Shown here: in pieces, positions 29,829 through 42,532 of the stretch | Layout of the letters: the number at the start of each line of letters is the position of its first letter | Numbering within the stretch: the stretch's first letter is position 1 | From: Candidatus Nitrotoga sp. HW29 | GTDB lineage: Bacteria; Pseudomonadota; Gammaproteobacteria; Burkholderiales; Gallionellaceae | Direction: 5' to 3' | Assembly (NCBI RefSeq): GCF_924101635.2 | Contig: NZ_CAKMAA020000020.1 | Span: forward strand, 30,807 to 94,806 | DNA: 64,000 bases | Position numbers and translations under genes: made by a program | Notes under the pieces: generated by a model | What the model was told of the DNA's origin: nothing | Databases searched by the model: none | The model's input: only the letters and a program-made list of their open reading frames with translations

Positions 29829-31467
29829 TAGCCTCCAGTCCACGCGTGATGTACCACTGTTGAACGATGGAAAGTATATTGTTTACAATAGAATACAGCA
29901 CCAACCCGGCCGGGAAGAAGAAAAATACCACGCTAAATACAATGGGCAGCATTTTCATAAGTTTCGCTTGTAACGGATCTGGAGGAACAGGATTTAACTT
30001 ACTTTGGATTATCATGGAGGCACCCATGATTAACGGTAAAACATAATAGGGATCAGGCACTGATAAATCCGTAATCCAACCAAAAAATGGAGCATAACGT
30101 AATTCGACACTTGCAAGAATAGCCCAGTACAGTGCGATAAATACTGGTATCTGAACCAACATGGGCAAACATCCCCCAAGCGGATTAATTTTTTCCGTCT
30201 TATATAATTCCATCATCGCTTTATGCAAGCGCTCGCGGTCATCGCCATATTGCTGCTTGATTTTTTCCAACTTGGGGGCGACTACACGCATTTTTCCCAT
30301 CGAACGATAACTGGCCGCGGATAAAGGAAAGAATAATAGTTTAATAAAAACAGTCAACAAAATAATGGCTATTCCCCAATTAGCTACCCAGCCGTACAGA
30401 TAAGAAAGCAACCAGAACAATGGAGTAGAAATAATTGTCAACCAGCCATAATCTACTGTTAACCCCAACCCTGGTGCGATTTCATCCAGCGAGGTTTGAG
30501 CTGGTCCGGCATAAAGCGGCACACTAATCTTTGCGCTTTGGCCAGGCGCAATTGCTGCTACTGGTAAAATTACCCCTACCGAATAAAGCTCATTTTCCAA
30601 ATGCCTCGTATAAAACTCTCTCTGTATCTTATCCTTGGGTAACCACGCCGCTACAAAATAATGTTGCAACATCCCTGCCCAACCATTATCTGCACTTTGA
30701 GAATACTTGGCTTTACCACTCTCAATATCGGGGAAGCCCACTTTCTGAAACTTGTCCTTCTCTGTATAAATCGCAGTACCCGTGTAAGTAGGCAAAAACA
30801 TTGATGCACCTTCAGGTGTAGATTTGTCGCGCACCAACTGAAAATAAGTAGACGGAGAAAGTGAGTTGGTGCCAATATTTTCAATTTCGTAACCTACATC
30901 TATCAGGTAACCACCTCGATGGAACACATAAAATTTAGTTATTTTTGCACCTACAACATTAGTTGCAAGTAATCGCACTTCAATTGTATTTTTACCTTCG
31001 GTTAATAGATATTCGTTAGCCTCGGCTGTGAATGTCGTATTGTGCGTAGGTAATCCAGTGCCAAGCAAACCTGTCTGAGCGATATAAGTATGTGCTCCTT
31101 TATCCTGCAGTAAAACGAATGGTTTGTTCTTGTTTTTGCTATCTCGCTGTTGTAAAAACTCCAAGCGACGTAAATCTCCCCCCACAGTATTAATTTCTGC
31201 AGTTAGATAATCTGTTTTTACAATAATTTTTTGCCCGGCCTGAATTTTATGTTGGGTAGCAATTGTCTCCGGACTAGCCGGAGCTGCTGCTGTTGCCGTA
31301 GCCGTTATAGCAAGTGCACTATCTTTTGGCGCGGCAATTTTTGGAACAGTAGCAGGTACTGTTCGTATTATTGGTTGTTGAGTGCGTTGCCAGCTATCCC
31401 ACAACAACATAATTGATATTGAAAAAGCCAAAAAAAAGAACAGCCTAAACAGCTTGTGAAAATCCAT
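29803..31467 (-). CDS. yidC: Membrane protein insertase YidC
   Basis: 554 aa Gram-negative type. N-terminal membrane helix (about 7-24), large periplasmic beta domain (about 60-340), then the conserved five-helix core (about 355-540) with GGCLPMLVQIPVFIALYW. It inserts and folds inner-membrane proteins, with or without SecYEG. Part of the rpmH-rnpA-yidD-yidC-mnmE string. Confidence 0.96.
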   Translation of the reverse strand: MDFHKLFRLFFFLAFSISIMLLWDSWQRTQQPIIRTVPATVPKIAAPKDSALAITATATAAAPASPETIATQHKIQAGQKIIVKTDYLTAEINTVGGDLRRLEFLQQRDSKNKNKPFVLLQDKGAHTYIAQTGLLGTGLPTHNTTFTAEANEYLLTEGKNTIEVRLLATNVVGAKITKFYVFHRGGYLIDVGYEIENIGTNSLSPSTYFQLVRDKSTPEGASMFLPTYTGTAIYTEKDKFQKVGFPDIESGKAKYSQSADNGWAGMLQHYFVAAWLPKDKIQREFYTRHLENELYSVGVILPVAAIAPGQSAKISVPLYAGPAQTSLDEIAPGLGLTVDYGWLTIISTPLFWLLSYLYGWVANWGIAIILLTVFIKLLFFPLSAASYRSMGKMRVVAPKLEKIKQQYGDDRERLHKAMMELYKTEKINPLGGCLPMLVQIPVFIALYWAILASVELRYAPFFGWITDLSVPDPYYVLPLIMGASMIIQSKLNPVPPDPLQAKLMKMLPIVFSVVFFFFPAGLVLYSIVNNILSIVQQWYITRGLEANVKGAVKA

Positions 31468-31488
31468 ATGGTTTTGCCTATGTAAATC

Positions 31489-31701
31489 TTATGGAGCGGG
31501 ATCATAACCACCTGGATTCCAGGGGTTGCAACGAATCACTCGCTTTATGCTTAACCACGTACCACACCAAACACCATGTTTAGAAATAGCCTCACGAGCA
31601 TATTGAGAACAACTTGGAGTAAAACGGCAGGTCGGAGGCATGGACGGACTTAATAAATATTGATATAAATCAATCAACCTAATTAAGAATTGTCGCATCA
31701 C
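31489..31701 (-). CDS. yidD: Membrane protein insertion efficiency factor YidD
   Basis: 70 aa with the family core [20 protein letters not shown], then [15 protein letters not shown] and [12 protein letters not shown]. The Cys in [11 protein letters not shown] are conserved. It overlaps rnpA by 4 bases and precedes yidC by 21. Confidence 0.94.
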   Translation of the reverse strand: MMRQFLIRLIDLYQYLLSPSMPPTCRFTPSCSQYAREAISKHGVWCGTWLSIKRVIRCNPWNPGGYDPAP

Positions 31702-32048
31702 ATACGGGCAGACTGAAATAACTGTAATAACGCTAACCGACCTTCAGCCGAAGTTTCAGAGTTAAATTGTCGCTTGGCCCGTACCACTACATCAACCGAA
31801 TGCGTGACTGAAAAATTAAGCCTAAATATATTTCGAATCATGCGTTTTGCGAAATTTCTAGATATTGCTTTTGGCATACTTCTTTTACTAGCTATTACCC
31901 CAAGGCGGGAATAACCATTCTCATTTTTTCGTATATAGACTGTAAACCATTTATTTGTCAAGTAATGGGCACGAAGCGCTAATTCGAATTCTATCGGTTG
32001 TTTTATCCGACGGCATGAAGGTAAAGTTTGTTTGGCATTAAACTGCAA
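31698..32048 (-). CDS. rnpA: Ribonuclease P protein component
   Basis: 116 aa with the RNase P protein motif [15 protein letters not shown] (the RNR-like box) and [15 protein letters not shown]. It helps the RNA subunit process tRNA 5' ends. The start is read as TTG at 32048, inside the rpmH 3' end by 11 bases; such overlap is common between rpmH and rnpA. Confidence 0.92.
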   Translation of the reverse strand: MQFNAKQTLPSCRRIKQPIEFELALRAHYLTNKWFTVYIRKNENGYSRLGVIASKRSMPKAISRNFAKRMIRNIFRLNFSVTHSVDVVVRAKRQFNSETSAEGRLALLQLFQSARM

Positions 32049-32172
32049 GGCGTTTACGGCCTTTAGCTCTTCGAGCTGCTATAACAGCTCTTCCCCCCTT
32101 GGTTTTCATACGAACTAAAAATCCATGAGTCCGTTTCCTTTTAGTAACAGACGGTTGATATGTGCGTTTCAT
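32038..32172 (-). CDS. rpmH: 50S ribosomal protein L34
   Basis: 44 codons reading [18 protein letters not shown], then [20 protein letters not shown] and RKRLAV: a complete L34. It precedes rnpA and overlaps it. The gene is the first of the minus-strand string leading away from dnaA. Confidence 0.97.
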   Translation of the reverse strand: MKRTYQPSVTKRKRTHGFLVRMKTKGGRAVIAARRAKGRKRLAV

Positions 32173-32444
32173 TGGTAATACCCCTAATTAATAATTAATA
32201 CTTTAAAACCCGCTATTACATTATTTACGAGAGTTCATGTCAAGCTTATTTTAATTATAATGTAATGACTACGATAAATTACCTATACTTTTACCGTATG
32301 ATTTATCTAATTTAATTAGCCAAATTAATATAAACAGTGGCTAATTTTAGAATTTCTCTCAATAGCTTATCTAACAGTAAATAATTTTTTACCTTCCATG
32401 TAGTAGAATGTTCAAAGATTTTTTTGCATTGTCATCTGAAAATT
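32173..32444. promoter_or_regulatory. rpmH-dnaA divergent spacer, AT-rich
   Basis: About 270 very AT-rich bases between the divergent starts. It must hold promoters for both rpmH and dnaA. I found no perfect DnaA boxes here; TTATTTACG and TTATCTAAC are only weak look-alikes. Confidence 0.5.
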
Positions 32445-33797
32445 ATGCGAGACAAAACATTATGGGATTCCTGTCTTCTTTTTTTTGAAGGTACGCTTAC
32501 CTCACAACAATTTAATTCTTGGATTAAACCTCTTAATTTTGAAATTCACGGTAATCAAATTACTTTGACTGCACCCAATAGTTTTACGTTAAAACTTGTA
32601 CAAGAACGATTTTTACCAGAAATTTCCAAGCAAGCAGCATTATTTCTTTCATGTCCACCGAGTTTTGAGTTGCGCATAGAAGAAAAATCTCTCGATTCAC
32701 TTCCTTCAACATTGCCCGTCGCTATAACCAATAGCGCCCCATCTATATCTCAACTCACTCTTAATAAACACAAAAATCAAAATCAACTTAATTCTTTATT
32801 ATCTTTTGAAAACTTTGTTACCGGTAAGGCAAATCAATTAGCTCATGCCGCAGCAATACAAGTTGCTGAAACACCTGGCACCACATATAACCCCTTATTT
32901 ATTTATGGTGGGGTCGGGTTAGGTAAAACTCATTTAATTCAGGCTATTGGAAATCATATAAAACTTGAGAATGCACAGGCAAAAATTTGCTATGTCCATG
33001 CTACAAATTATATTTCAGATGTTGTTCGTGCTTTTCAAACTAAGAAATTCGATGAATTCAAGCAATTTTACAACTCATTAGATTTACTATTAATTGATGA
33101 TATTCAATTCATTGCCGATAAAACGGGAACTCAACAAGAATTTTTCTATACGCTTAATTCATTGATTGACGGACATAAACAAGTTGTAATTACCTGCGAC
33201 ACTTTCCCTAAAGAAATTTCTGGAATGACGCCACGACTTACTTCCCGGTTCAGTTGGGGATTAACAGTAGCTGTTGAACCGCCTGGTTTGGAAATGCGAG
33301 TAGCAATTTTGCTACAAAAAGCTGCTATTTCTAACAATCCCATCAGTGAAGATGTTGCTTTTTTTATTGCCAAACATATTCGTTCTAATATTCGTGAATT
33401 AGAAGGTGCACTTAAACGCATCGATGCTTATTCTCGATTTCACAAACGTACCATCTCTGTAGAACTTGCAAAAGAAGCACTTAAAGATTTATTGGCTTCT
33501 CAAAATAAACAAATTTCCATAGAAAATATTCAAAAAACTGTGGCTGATTTTTACCGTATTAAGGTTACTGATCTTATTTCCAAAAAACGTACACGCTTAA
33601 TTGCCAGACCTCGACAAATTGCAATGTGTTTAGCAAGAGAACTAACACAATTAAGCTTACCAGAAATTGGAACTGCTTTTGGAGGACGTGACCACACAAC
33701 GGTTATGTATGCATGCAAAACCATCGAGAGCTTACGTAATCTGGATTCACTTCTTAATGCAGATTTTAATTTACTTAATCAAACATTACGAAACTAA
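32445..33797 (+). CDS. dnaA: Chromosomal replication initiator DnaA
   Basis: 450 aa. Domain I has LWDSCLLFFEGTLTSQQFNSWIKPL; the AAA+ domain has Walker A GGVGLGKTHL and Walker B LLIDDIQF; the C-terminal DNA-binding domain has GGRDHTTVMYACK. The start was set at ATG 32445; an in-frame TTG lies 7 codons earlier. Strongly AT-rich codon use compared with atp and mla genes. Confidence 0.97.
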   Translation: MRDKTLWDSCLLFFEGTLTSQQFNSWIKPLNFEIHGNQITLTAPNSFTLKLVQERFLPEISKQAALFLSCPPSFELRIEEKSLDSLPSTLPVAITNSAPSISQLTLNKHKNQNQLNSLLSFENFVTGKANQLAHAAAIQVAETPGTTYNPLFIYGGVGLGKTHLIQAIGNHIKLENAQAKICYVHATNYISDVVRAFQTKKFDEFKQFYNSLDLLLIDDIQFIADKTGTQQEFFYTLNSLIDGHKQVVITCDTFPKEISGMTPRLTSRFSWGLTVAVEPPGLEMRVAILLQKAAISNNPISEDVAFFIAKHIRSNIRELEGALKRIDAYSRFHKRTISVELAKEALKDLLASQNKQISIENIQKTVADFYRIKVTDLISKKRTRLIARPRQIAMCLARELTQLSLPEIGTAFGGRDHTTVMYACKTIESLRNLDSLLNADFNLLNQTLRN

Positions 33798-33837
33798 TAT
33801 TTTTAAAGTTAATCTAGTTAACACTAGTATTACATTT

Positions 33838-33971
33838 TGTGAATAACTATTCTAAAAAATAATTTTTAAAAAACTATACACAAAAATTACATTATCCAAA
33901 TGTATACTTATTCACATCTTTTTATAAACTCTAATATGTTAAAAACAAATAAGAATACCAAGTTATTCACT
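33838..33971. other. oriC: Probable replication origin (oriC) with DnaA-box cluster
   Basis: Within the dnaA-dnaN gap lie two exact matches to TTWTNCACA: TTATTCACA at 33908-33916 (+) and at 33838-33846 (-). Three one-mismatch boxes are CTATACACA (33874), TTATCCAAA (33892) and TTATTCACT (33963). The surrounding DNA is extremely AT-rich, suited to unwinding. This is the only such cluster I see near dnaA. Confidence 0.68.
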
Positions 33972-34013
33972 ATATATAATATCTGTTATTGTTATTATTA
34001 AGGATATATAAAA

Positions 34014-35120
34014 ATGTTTATTGAAAAGATTGAAAAAGATAATTTATTAAATCCACTTCAAAAAATTATTGGCATAGTAGAACGTAAACAACCTCTCCCT
34101 ATACTGTCAAATGTATTCATTCAAAAAATTGATTCAATAATACATTTTGTAGCGACAGATCTTGAAATTCAAATTTCAACACAATTAGTTGATATAAATC
34201 AAAAAGGTACAGATACAACAATTACTGTATCTGCTAAAAAATTACAGGAAATTCTGAAAGTATTACCTGAAGGAAGTAAAGTTACATTAGACGTTCATGA
34301 AAATCGTCTGTTAATAAAAGTTAATAAAAGTAAATTTACTTTACAAACTTTACCTGCTCAAGATTTTCCAAAAGTTTTGGAGCAATTAGAACAAGCCGTA
34401 AAAATTCAAATTGAACAGAATAAATTTAAAAAACTGTTGAGTATGATTCAATACGCCATGGCACAACAAGATATTCGTTATTATTTAAATGGTGTTTTAT
34501 TCGTTATTGATGGTCATTTTTTAAAACTAATAGCAACAGACGGGCATCGTCTCGCTTATATTATGACTAAGCTTGATCAAGAATATCCCAAACGTGAAGT
34601 TATTTTGCCTAGAAAAACAATTAATGAATTAATTAGACTTTTAGTTGAAACAGAAGAAAAAATAATATTCGAATTAGCTGAGAATCAAGTTCGTATGAGT
34701 TTTTCAAATATTATTTTAATATCTAAGGTAATAGACGGAAAATTTCCGGATTATGAACGTGTTATTCCTAATTATATTAACCAGCTTACATTAAACAGAA
34801 TTGAAATATTACAAGCATTACAACGTGCTGCAATTTTATCTAATGAAAAATTCAGAGGCGTACGTTTTGTACTAACAGAAAAAAACTTACGCATTATAAG
34901 TAATAATAGTGAGCAAGAAGAAGCGCAGGAAGATATGGAAATAGACTATCAAGGAATTGCACTTGATGTTGGTTTCAATGTGAATTATTTAATAGATGGA
35001 TTAAATAATACGACTACACAAACAGTATTATTTTCATTTGGTGATGCAAACAGTAGTATTTTAATCACTATTCCAGATAATGAAGCATTTAAATATGTGG
35101 TTATGCCAATGCGTATTTAA
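34014..35120 (+). CDS. dnaN: DNA polymerase III beta sliding clamp
   Basis: 368 aa, three clamp domains of about 120 aa, ending VVMPMRI as usual for clamps. Very AT-rich with many AAA/ATT/TTA codons. It tethers Pol III to DNA. Ribosome site AAGGA at about 34000. Confidence 0.96.
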   Translation: MFIEKIEKDNLLNPLQKIIGIVERKQPLPILSNVFIQKIDSIIHFVATDLEIQISTQLVDINQKGTDTTITVSAKKLQEILKVLPEGSKVTLDVHENRLLIKVNKSKFTLQTLPAQDFPKVLEQLEQAVKIQIEQNKFKKLLSMIQYAMAQQDIRYYLNGVLFVIDGHFLKLIATDGHRLAYIMTKLDQEYPKREVILPRKTINELIRLLVETEEKIIFELAENQVRMSFSNIILISKVIDGKFPDYERVIPNYINQLTLNRIEILQALQRAAILSNEKFRGVRFVLTEKNLRIISNNSEQEEAQEDMEIDYQGIALDVGFNVNYLIDGLNNTTTQTVLFSFGDANSSILITIPDNEAFKYVVMPMRI

Positions 35121-35184
35121 TAACATTCATACTTAATATATTATTAAAACGTATTTTTAATAATATTGTTAAATGCATTCTCAA

Positions 35185-35200
35185 TGTTCCACGTGAAACA
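35185..35200. promoter_or_regulatory. parS-like centromere site
   Basis: TGTTCCACGTGAAACA, one mismatch to TGTTTCACGTGAAACA, 14 bases before the gyrB start codon. Second parS-like site of the window, 19.7 kb from the first; the origin lies between them. Confidence 0.85.
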
Positions 35201-35205
35201 AATGA

Positions 35206-37596
<2,391 letters not shown>

Positions 37597-37653
37597 CATA
37601 GATTCTGTTTGCAAATCAGCTTGCTAAACTGTTTCACTGATTACCATAATAAA

Positions 37654-37922
37654 CCCGCACGTATTCGCATAGAGCAGCCCCGATTGGCTGAATGAGCTAC
37701 GATTGTTCTGGCCTGCTTGTTGGGTAAACGTAATTTCTTTGCAACATTGAGCGTATTCGCCGAAGTCGTGTGGCGAATCTTACGCAAAGAAGGGGTGCAA
37801 CTACAACGGCAGTTAAAGACTTTGCGACTGCGTATAATAAAAATGCATTGTTGTTCGTTTTGCACAAACGTGAAGCTAAAGGTGCTCAGCTTCGAAATAC
37901 TATTATTAACTTATGCAATTAA
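37654..37922 (+). pseudogene. IS630-family transposase remnant
   Basis: One frame reads PARIRIEQPRLAE-stop-ATIVLACLLGKRN, then SVFAEVVWRILRKEGVQLQRQ: the N-terminal HTH part of an IS630 transposase. After a deletion another frame reads AVKDFATAYNKNALLFVLHKREAKGAQLRNTIINLCN-stop, a C-terminal end of the same family. The DDE core between is gone. It fills the gyrB-aroC gap. Confidence 0.55.
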
Positions 37923-37925
37923 GTG

Positions 37926-39026
37926 CTAGCCGATTTTGCCCGGAATTTTCGGCGTAGTGCATATCACGTCTGCGTTCTGAGCTCTGTGGCGTAGAGCATG
38001 ATCGATTAGCACCAAGGCCAGCATGGCCTCGGCGATGGGGGTAGCACGAATGCCTACGCACGGATCATGGCGACCATGAGTTTCTACGAGTGTTGGTTCA
38101 CCCGCTTTATTGATGGAGCGGCGCGGCAAGCGGATGCTGGAAGTGGGTTTTATGGCAACATGCGTCACGATATCCTGGCCAGTGGAAATACCGCCCAGTA
38201 TGCCGCCAGCGTGGTTGGATAAAAAACCTTGTGGGGTGATTTCGTCACCATGTTCACTGCCTCTCTGCATTACTGAAGCGAAGCCGGCACCAATTTCTAC
38301 CCCCTTTACAGCATTAATACTCATCATAGCGTAGCCAATCTCGGCATCAAGCCGGTCATACACCGGATCGCCCCAGCCTACGGGCATATGTTCAGCCACG
38401 ACCGTAAGCTTTGCACCGATGGAATCGCCGGATTTACGCAGCGCATCCATGTACGCTTCCAGTTGCTCAACGTAACTATTATCGGCGACAAAGAAGGGAT
38501 TGCTATTGACGTCATCCCAATTCTTGAAGGGCACCACTATTTCACCCAACTGCGATAAATAGCCGCGTATCACGACACCATAACGCTTACTCAGCCATTT
38601 TTTTGCAATCGCTCCCGCTGCTACGCGCACGGCAGTCTCGCGTGCCGACGCCCGTCCGCCCCCGCGATGGTCGCGGATGCCGTATTTTTGCCAATAAGTG
38701 TAATCGGCATGGCCGGGTCGAAAGCTTTCGGCGATATTGCCGTAATCTTTGCTGCGCTGGTCTTCGTTGCGGATCAACAATGCAATCGGTGTGCCAGTGG
38801 TTTTGCCTTCAAATATGCCGGATAAAATTTCTACCGTGTCCGTCTCGCGCCTTTGCGTGACGTGACGCGAAGTGCCGGGCTTACGGCGATCCAGTTCGTG
38901 TTGAATGTCTGCTGTGCTTAATGTCATTCCAGGCGGACAACCATCCACCACGCAACCGATCGCAGCGCCATGCGATTCGCCGAAAGATGTTACGCAGAAT
39001 AAAGTACCAAATGTATTTCCAGACAT
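37926..39026 (-). CDS. aroC: Chorismate synthase
   Basis: 366 aa with [48 protein letters not shown] and the FMN/substrate motifs near [14 protein letters not shown]. It makes chorismate from EPSP, last shikimate step, needing reduced FMN. Complete; no other aro genes nearby. Confidence 0.96.
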   Translation of the reverse strand: MSGNTFGTLFCVTSFGESHGAAIGCVVDGCPPGMTLSTADIQHELDRRKPGTSRHVTQRRETDTVEILSGIFEGKTTGTPIALLIRNEDQRSKDYGNIAESFRPGHADYTYWQKYGIRDHRGGGRASARETAVRVAAGAIAKKWLSKRYGVVIRGYLSQLGEIVVPFKNWDDVNSNPFFVADNSYVEQLEAYMDALRKSGDSIGAKLTVVAEHMPVGWGDPVYDRLDAEIGYAMMSINAVKGVEIGAGFASVMQRGSEHGDEITPQGFLSNHAGGILGGISTGQDIVTHVAIKPTSSIRLPRRSINKAGEPTLVETHGRHDPCVGIRATPIAEAMLALVLIDHALRHRAQNADVICTTPKIPGKIG

Positions 39027-39188
39027 GGTTAAACTCGCTAAATTTATGGAGCAAGTTTAACATATCGCGACTTCTCTCAAGTCGCTCCGAGTAGGCGGTT
39101 GATGTACGGTAGTTTTTTGAGAGTCTTTCTGGTAATTTTTGGTTTTGGCCTGATTACCCCGCTAACTATCCATTCTTGAGTTATGTAA

Positions 39189-40190
39189 ATGAAAGCAATT
39201 TTAATGACGGCAGCGGGCAGCCCCGATGTGTTGCAACCGCGAGAAATTCCCTTATCCGAATTACCTTCAGAACACCATATGCGGATCAAATTGGCCGCCG
39301 CGGGCATTAATCCGCTGGACATCAAACTGCGCACCAAGCCAGCCTATTATCCCGACAAATTTCCCGCGATTCTGGGTTGTGATGGTGCCGGTGTTGTCAA
39401 TGCCATTGGCACAGCTGTGACACGTTTTACGGTCGGTGATGCGGTCTATTTTTGTAACGGTGGCATAGGCGACGAGCCCGGTTGTTATGCTGAATATACC
39501 AACGTGCATGAAGACTACTGCGCATTCAAACCTGTCAACCTCAGCTTGCGTGAGAGCGCTGCGTTACCACTGGTACTGATTACCGTATGGGAAGCGTTAG
39601 TCGAACGCGTTAATCTACAAGCCAACCAAACGATCCTTATTCACGCGGCGGCGGGGGGTGTCGGCCATATAGCCGTGCAACTTGCCCACTATCTTGGTGT
39701 GCATGTTGCGGTAACCGTAAGTGATGATAAGAAAGCCGGATTGGTGCAAGGTCTCGGTGCAGAAAAAATCATTAACTATCGTGAGCAGGACTTCGTGGAA
39801 GAGACACTTGCCTGGACCGCTGGCAAGGGTGTAGACGTGGTGTTCGACACGGTAGGGGGCGAGGTTTTCCTGCGCTCGTTGAAGGCTGCGCGCATCGGTG
39901 GTAAAGTGGTCAGCTTGCTATCTATCCCGTTGTCACTGGCTGACACGCAACTGGCGCGACTGCGCAATCTGTCGCTGTGTTATGAGCTGATGCTCACGCC
40001 GCAAGTGATGCATTTGCATGGTGAGCGTATACGCCAACGCAAAATACTGGAACAGGGTGCGCAGCTAATTGAAGCAGGTAAGCTTGGCGTGCTGGTGAAT
40101 AAGGTGCTGCCATTGAAAGAGGCTGCCCAAGCACACTGTCTCATTGAGCAAGGTGGTGTCATCGGCAAGATTGTACTGGGGATGGATTAA
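39189..40190 (+). CDS. Zinc-free MDR family oxidoreductase (quinone reductase-like)
   Basis: 333 aa. GroES-like N-terminus (ILGCDGAGVVNAIG), then a Rossmann domain with AAAGGVGHIAVQLAHYLG for NADPH. The zinc ligands of alcohol dehydrogenases are missing, so it groups with QOR/zeta-crystallin. Reaction likely NADPH-dependent reduction of quinone or enone; exact substrate unknown. It stands alone, convergent with ubiD. Confidence 0.85.
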   Translation: MKAILMTAAGSPDVLQPREIPLSELPSEHHMRIKLAAAGINPLDIKLRTKPAYYPDKFPAILGCDGAGVVNAIGTAVTRFTVGDAVYFCNGGIGDEPGCYAEYTNVHEDYCAFKPVNLSLRESAALPLVLITVWEALVERVNLQANQTILIHAAAGGVGHIAVQLAHYLGVHVAVTVSDDKKAGLVQGLGAEKIINYREQDFVEETLAWTAGKGVDVVFDTVGGEVFLRSLKAARIGGKVVSLLSIPLSLADTQLARLRNLSLCYELMLTPQVMHLHGERIRQRKILEQGAQLIEAGKLGVLVNKVLPLKEAAQAHCLIEQGGVIGKIVLGMD

Positions 40191-40199
40191 TACGGGCAG

Positions 40200-41663
40200 C
40201 TACAAGCCAAGCTCCTCCCATATTGCATCTACCCGGCGCTTGGTCACGTCGTCCATCGCAATGGGTGTACCCCATTCGCGTTGCGTTTCTCCCGGCCATT
40301 TATTGGTCGCATCCAGGCCCATTTTGCTGCCCAAGCCGGACACTGGACTAGCGAAGTCAAGATAATCAATAGGCGTGCTGTCCACCAGCAGTGTGTCGCG
40401 TGCGGGATCGACGCGTGTGGTGATCGCCCAGATGACCTCCTTCCATTTACGGATATCGATGTCATCATCCACCACGATGATGAATTTGGTATACATGAAC
40501 TGGCGTAGATAGGACCAGATGCCGAACATCACGCGCTTGGCATGCCCCGGATATTGCTTCTTCATGGAGACAATTGCCAAGCGATAAGAACAGCCTTCCG
40601 GCGGCAGATAGAAATCCGAAATCTCGGGAAACTGTTTTTGTAGAAGTGGTACGAATACTTCGTTCAATGCCACGCCTAAAATGGCCGGCTCATCGGGTGG
40701 TTTGCCGGTATAGGTGGAGTGATAAATGGGATTGCGACGCATGGTAATGCGCTCAATGGTGAATACCGGAAATTTTTCCTGCTCATTGTAATAACCAGTA
40801 TGGTCGCCAAACGGGCCTTCCAATGCGCTTTCATGGGGGTGAATTATCCCCTCCAGTACGATCTCGGCGCTGGCGGGTACCTGCAAATTGTTACCGATAC
40901 ATTTAACCAATTCGGTTTTTGATCCCCGCAATAAGCCGGCAAATTGATATTCAGACAAGCCGTCCGGCACCGGCGTGACCGCGCCCAAAATGGTAGCCGG
41001 ATCGGCACCGATCACCACTGCCAGTGGAAACGGCTGGCCCGGATAGGTTTTGCACCATTCCTGAAAATCCAGTGCTCCTCCGCGATGCGCGAGCCAGCGC
41101 ATAATGACTTTGTTGGGCGCGATCACCTGCTGGCGGTAAATACCAAGATTCTGGCGCGGTTTGTTGGGCCCCCGGGTAACTACCAGTCCCCAGCTAATCA
41201 GCGGTGCGATATCTCCTGGCCAGCAAGTTTGTATGGGCAGCCTGTTCAGGTCTACTTCGCTGCCCTCCCAGACGACTTCCTGACAGGCAGCGCTCGAAAC
41301 GATCTTGGGTGTCATATTCAATACCTGTTTCAAAATCGGCCATTTGTTCCAGGCATCTTTTAAACCTTTGGGTGGCTCGGGTTCTTTCAGGTAAGCAAGC
41401 AGTTTTCCCACTTCGCGTAATGCCGTTACACTTTCTTCGCCCATGCCCAATGCCACGCGGTGCGGGGTGCCGAACAAATTCGCCAGTACCGGTATATTGT
41501 GTCCTGCAGGATTCTCAAATAGAACGGCAGGACCTTGTGCTTGCAACACGCGATCGCATATTTCTGTCATCTCCAGAGAGGGAGAAACTGCTGTAATCAC
41601 GCGCTTGAGTTCCCCCATTTTTTCCAGTTGCGAGATAAAGTCTCGCAAGTCACGATATTTCAT
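40200..41663 (-). CDS. ubiD: 3-octaprenyl-4-hydroxybenzoate carboxy-lyase UbiD
   Basis: 487 aa with [11 protein letters not shown], the prFMN-binding segment and [17 protein letters not shown] near the end. It decarboxylates the ubiquinone precursor using prenylated FMN made by UbiX; ubiX lies at 63133-63732. It overlaps the next gene upstream by 4 bases, thus co-transcribed with the acyltransferase genes. Confidence 0.95.
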   Translation of the reverse strand: MKYRDLRDFISQLEKMGELKRVITAVSPSLEMTEICDRVLQAQGPAVLFENPAGHNIPVLANLFGTPHRVALGMGEESVTALREVGKLLAYLKEPEPPKGLKDAWNKWPILKQVLNMTPKIVSSAACQEVVWEGSEVDLNRLPIQTCWPGDIAPLISWGLVVTRGPNKPRQNLGIYRQQVIAPNKVIMRWLAHRGGALDFQEWCKTYPGQPFPLAVVIGADPATILGAVTPVPDGLSEYQFAGLLRGSKTELVKCIGNNLQVPASAEIVLEGIIHPHESALEGPFGDHTGYYNEQEKFPVFTIERITMRRNPIYHSTYTGKPPDEPAILGVALNEVFVPLLQKQFPEISDFYLPPEGCSYRLAIVSMKKQYPGHAKRVMFGIWSYLRQFMYTKFIIVVDDDIDIRKWKEVIWAITTRVDPARDTLLVDSTPIDYLDFASPVSGLGSKMGLDATNKWPGETQREWGTPIAMDDVTKRRVDAIWEELGL

Positions 41664-42532
41664 TTGTAAAAACTTTCTTCGCCCTCGGGCCGAGTTTTAA
41701 ATCGTCTGTGTAACCAGAAATATTGTTCCGGCATTTCCCGCACTCGCTGTTCGATGAATTCGTTGATGCGACGGGTGTCAGCTACCAAATCATGGGTAGG
41801 ATAGTTTTCCCACGCGGGGTAGAAGCGTACCTCATATCCCTTGTAATCCGGCAATATACGCGTGATACACGGTACCACCCTTGCGTTAGCCATTGATACC
41901 AGGCGAGGTAAAGTTGCCAAGGTGGCGGCGGGTATGCCAAAGAATGGAACGAACACCCCATCCTTGGTAGTCCAATCCTGGTCCGTAAAATAATAAAATG
42001 GCCGACATTCGCGTAAAGACTTTACTACCGGACGCATGCCCGCTTGTCGCGCATATAAATACTGTTTGCCAAAACGCGCGCGTTTCTGTAACACTAAGTT
42101 TTGCATGTAAATATTTTTTTGTTTGGAGTACACGCTAACGCCATCTGCATGCTGGGTAATCCAGGATCCACCGACATCCAGAGCGGCAAAATGTGCGGTG
42201 AGCAAAATCAGTGGATTACCGAGCGCATTTTGAAAATGCTCTACCCCTTCAACCTGTATCAACTGCTGGATGCGCTCGCGGCTGCACCACCATAAAATTC
42301 CCCGTTCCACTATGCTGCGACCGAAGACATTAAAATTTTTCCGTACCAGCTGCGACCGCTGTGCTTCGTTTAATTCGGGAAAACATAAACGCAAATTGAT
42401 GCTTGCCACGCGACGACGCCTGGCTGAAAATAAATAAAGCAGCGTTCCCAGGATGTTACCAATCCATGCTTGCAGTCGGTATGGAAGGAAATGCAGTAGC
42501 CACAGCAGAAAAACACCAAAACGTACCATCAT
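41660..42532 (-). CDS. Lipid A biosynthesis acyltransferase (LpxL/HtrB family)
   Basis: 290 aa with an N-terminal hydrophobic helix and the catalytic H-x4-D in TAHFAALD, plus YYFTDQDW and C-terminal [15 protein letters not shown]. It adds a secondary acyl chain to lipid A at the inner membrane. It sits between ubiD and a second gene of the family; 4-base overlaps on both sides. Which acyl position each copy serves cannot be read. Confidence 0.9.
   Translation of the reverse strand: MMVRFGVFLLWLLHFLPYRLQAWIGNILGTLLYLFSARRRRVASINLRLCFPELNEAQRSQLVRKNFNVFGRSIVERGILWWCSRERIQQLIQVEGVEHFQNALGNPLILLTAHFAALDVGGSWITQHADGVSVYSKQKNIYMQNLVLQKRARFGKQYLYARQAGMRPVVKSLRECRPFYYFTDQDWTTKDGVFVPFFGIPAATLATLPRLVSMANARVVPCITRILPDYKGYEVRFYPAWENYPTHDLVADTRRINEFIEQRVREMPEQYFWLHRRFKTRPEGEESFYK

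Noticed and set aside
33838..33971. CRISPR-like repeats in the AT-rich dnaA-dnaN gap
   Set aside because: The repeats are 9-base DnaA boxes on both strands with irregular spacing; no direct repeats of 25-35 bases exist.
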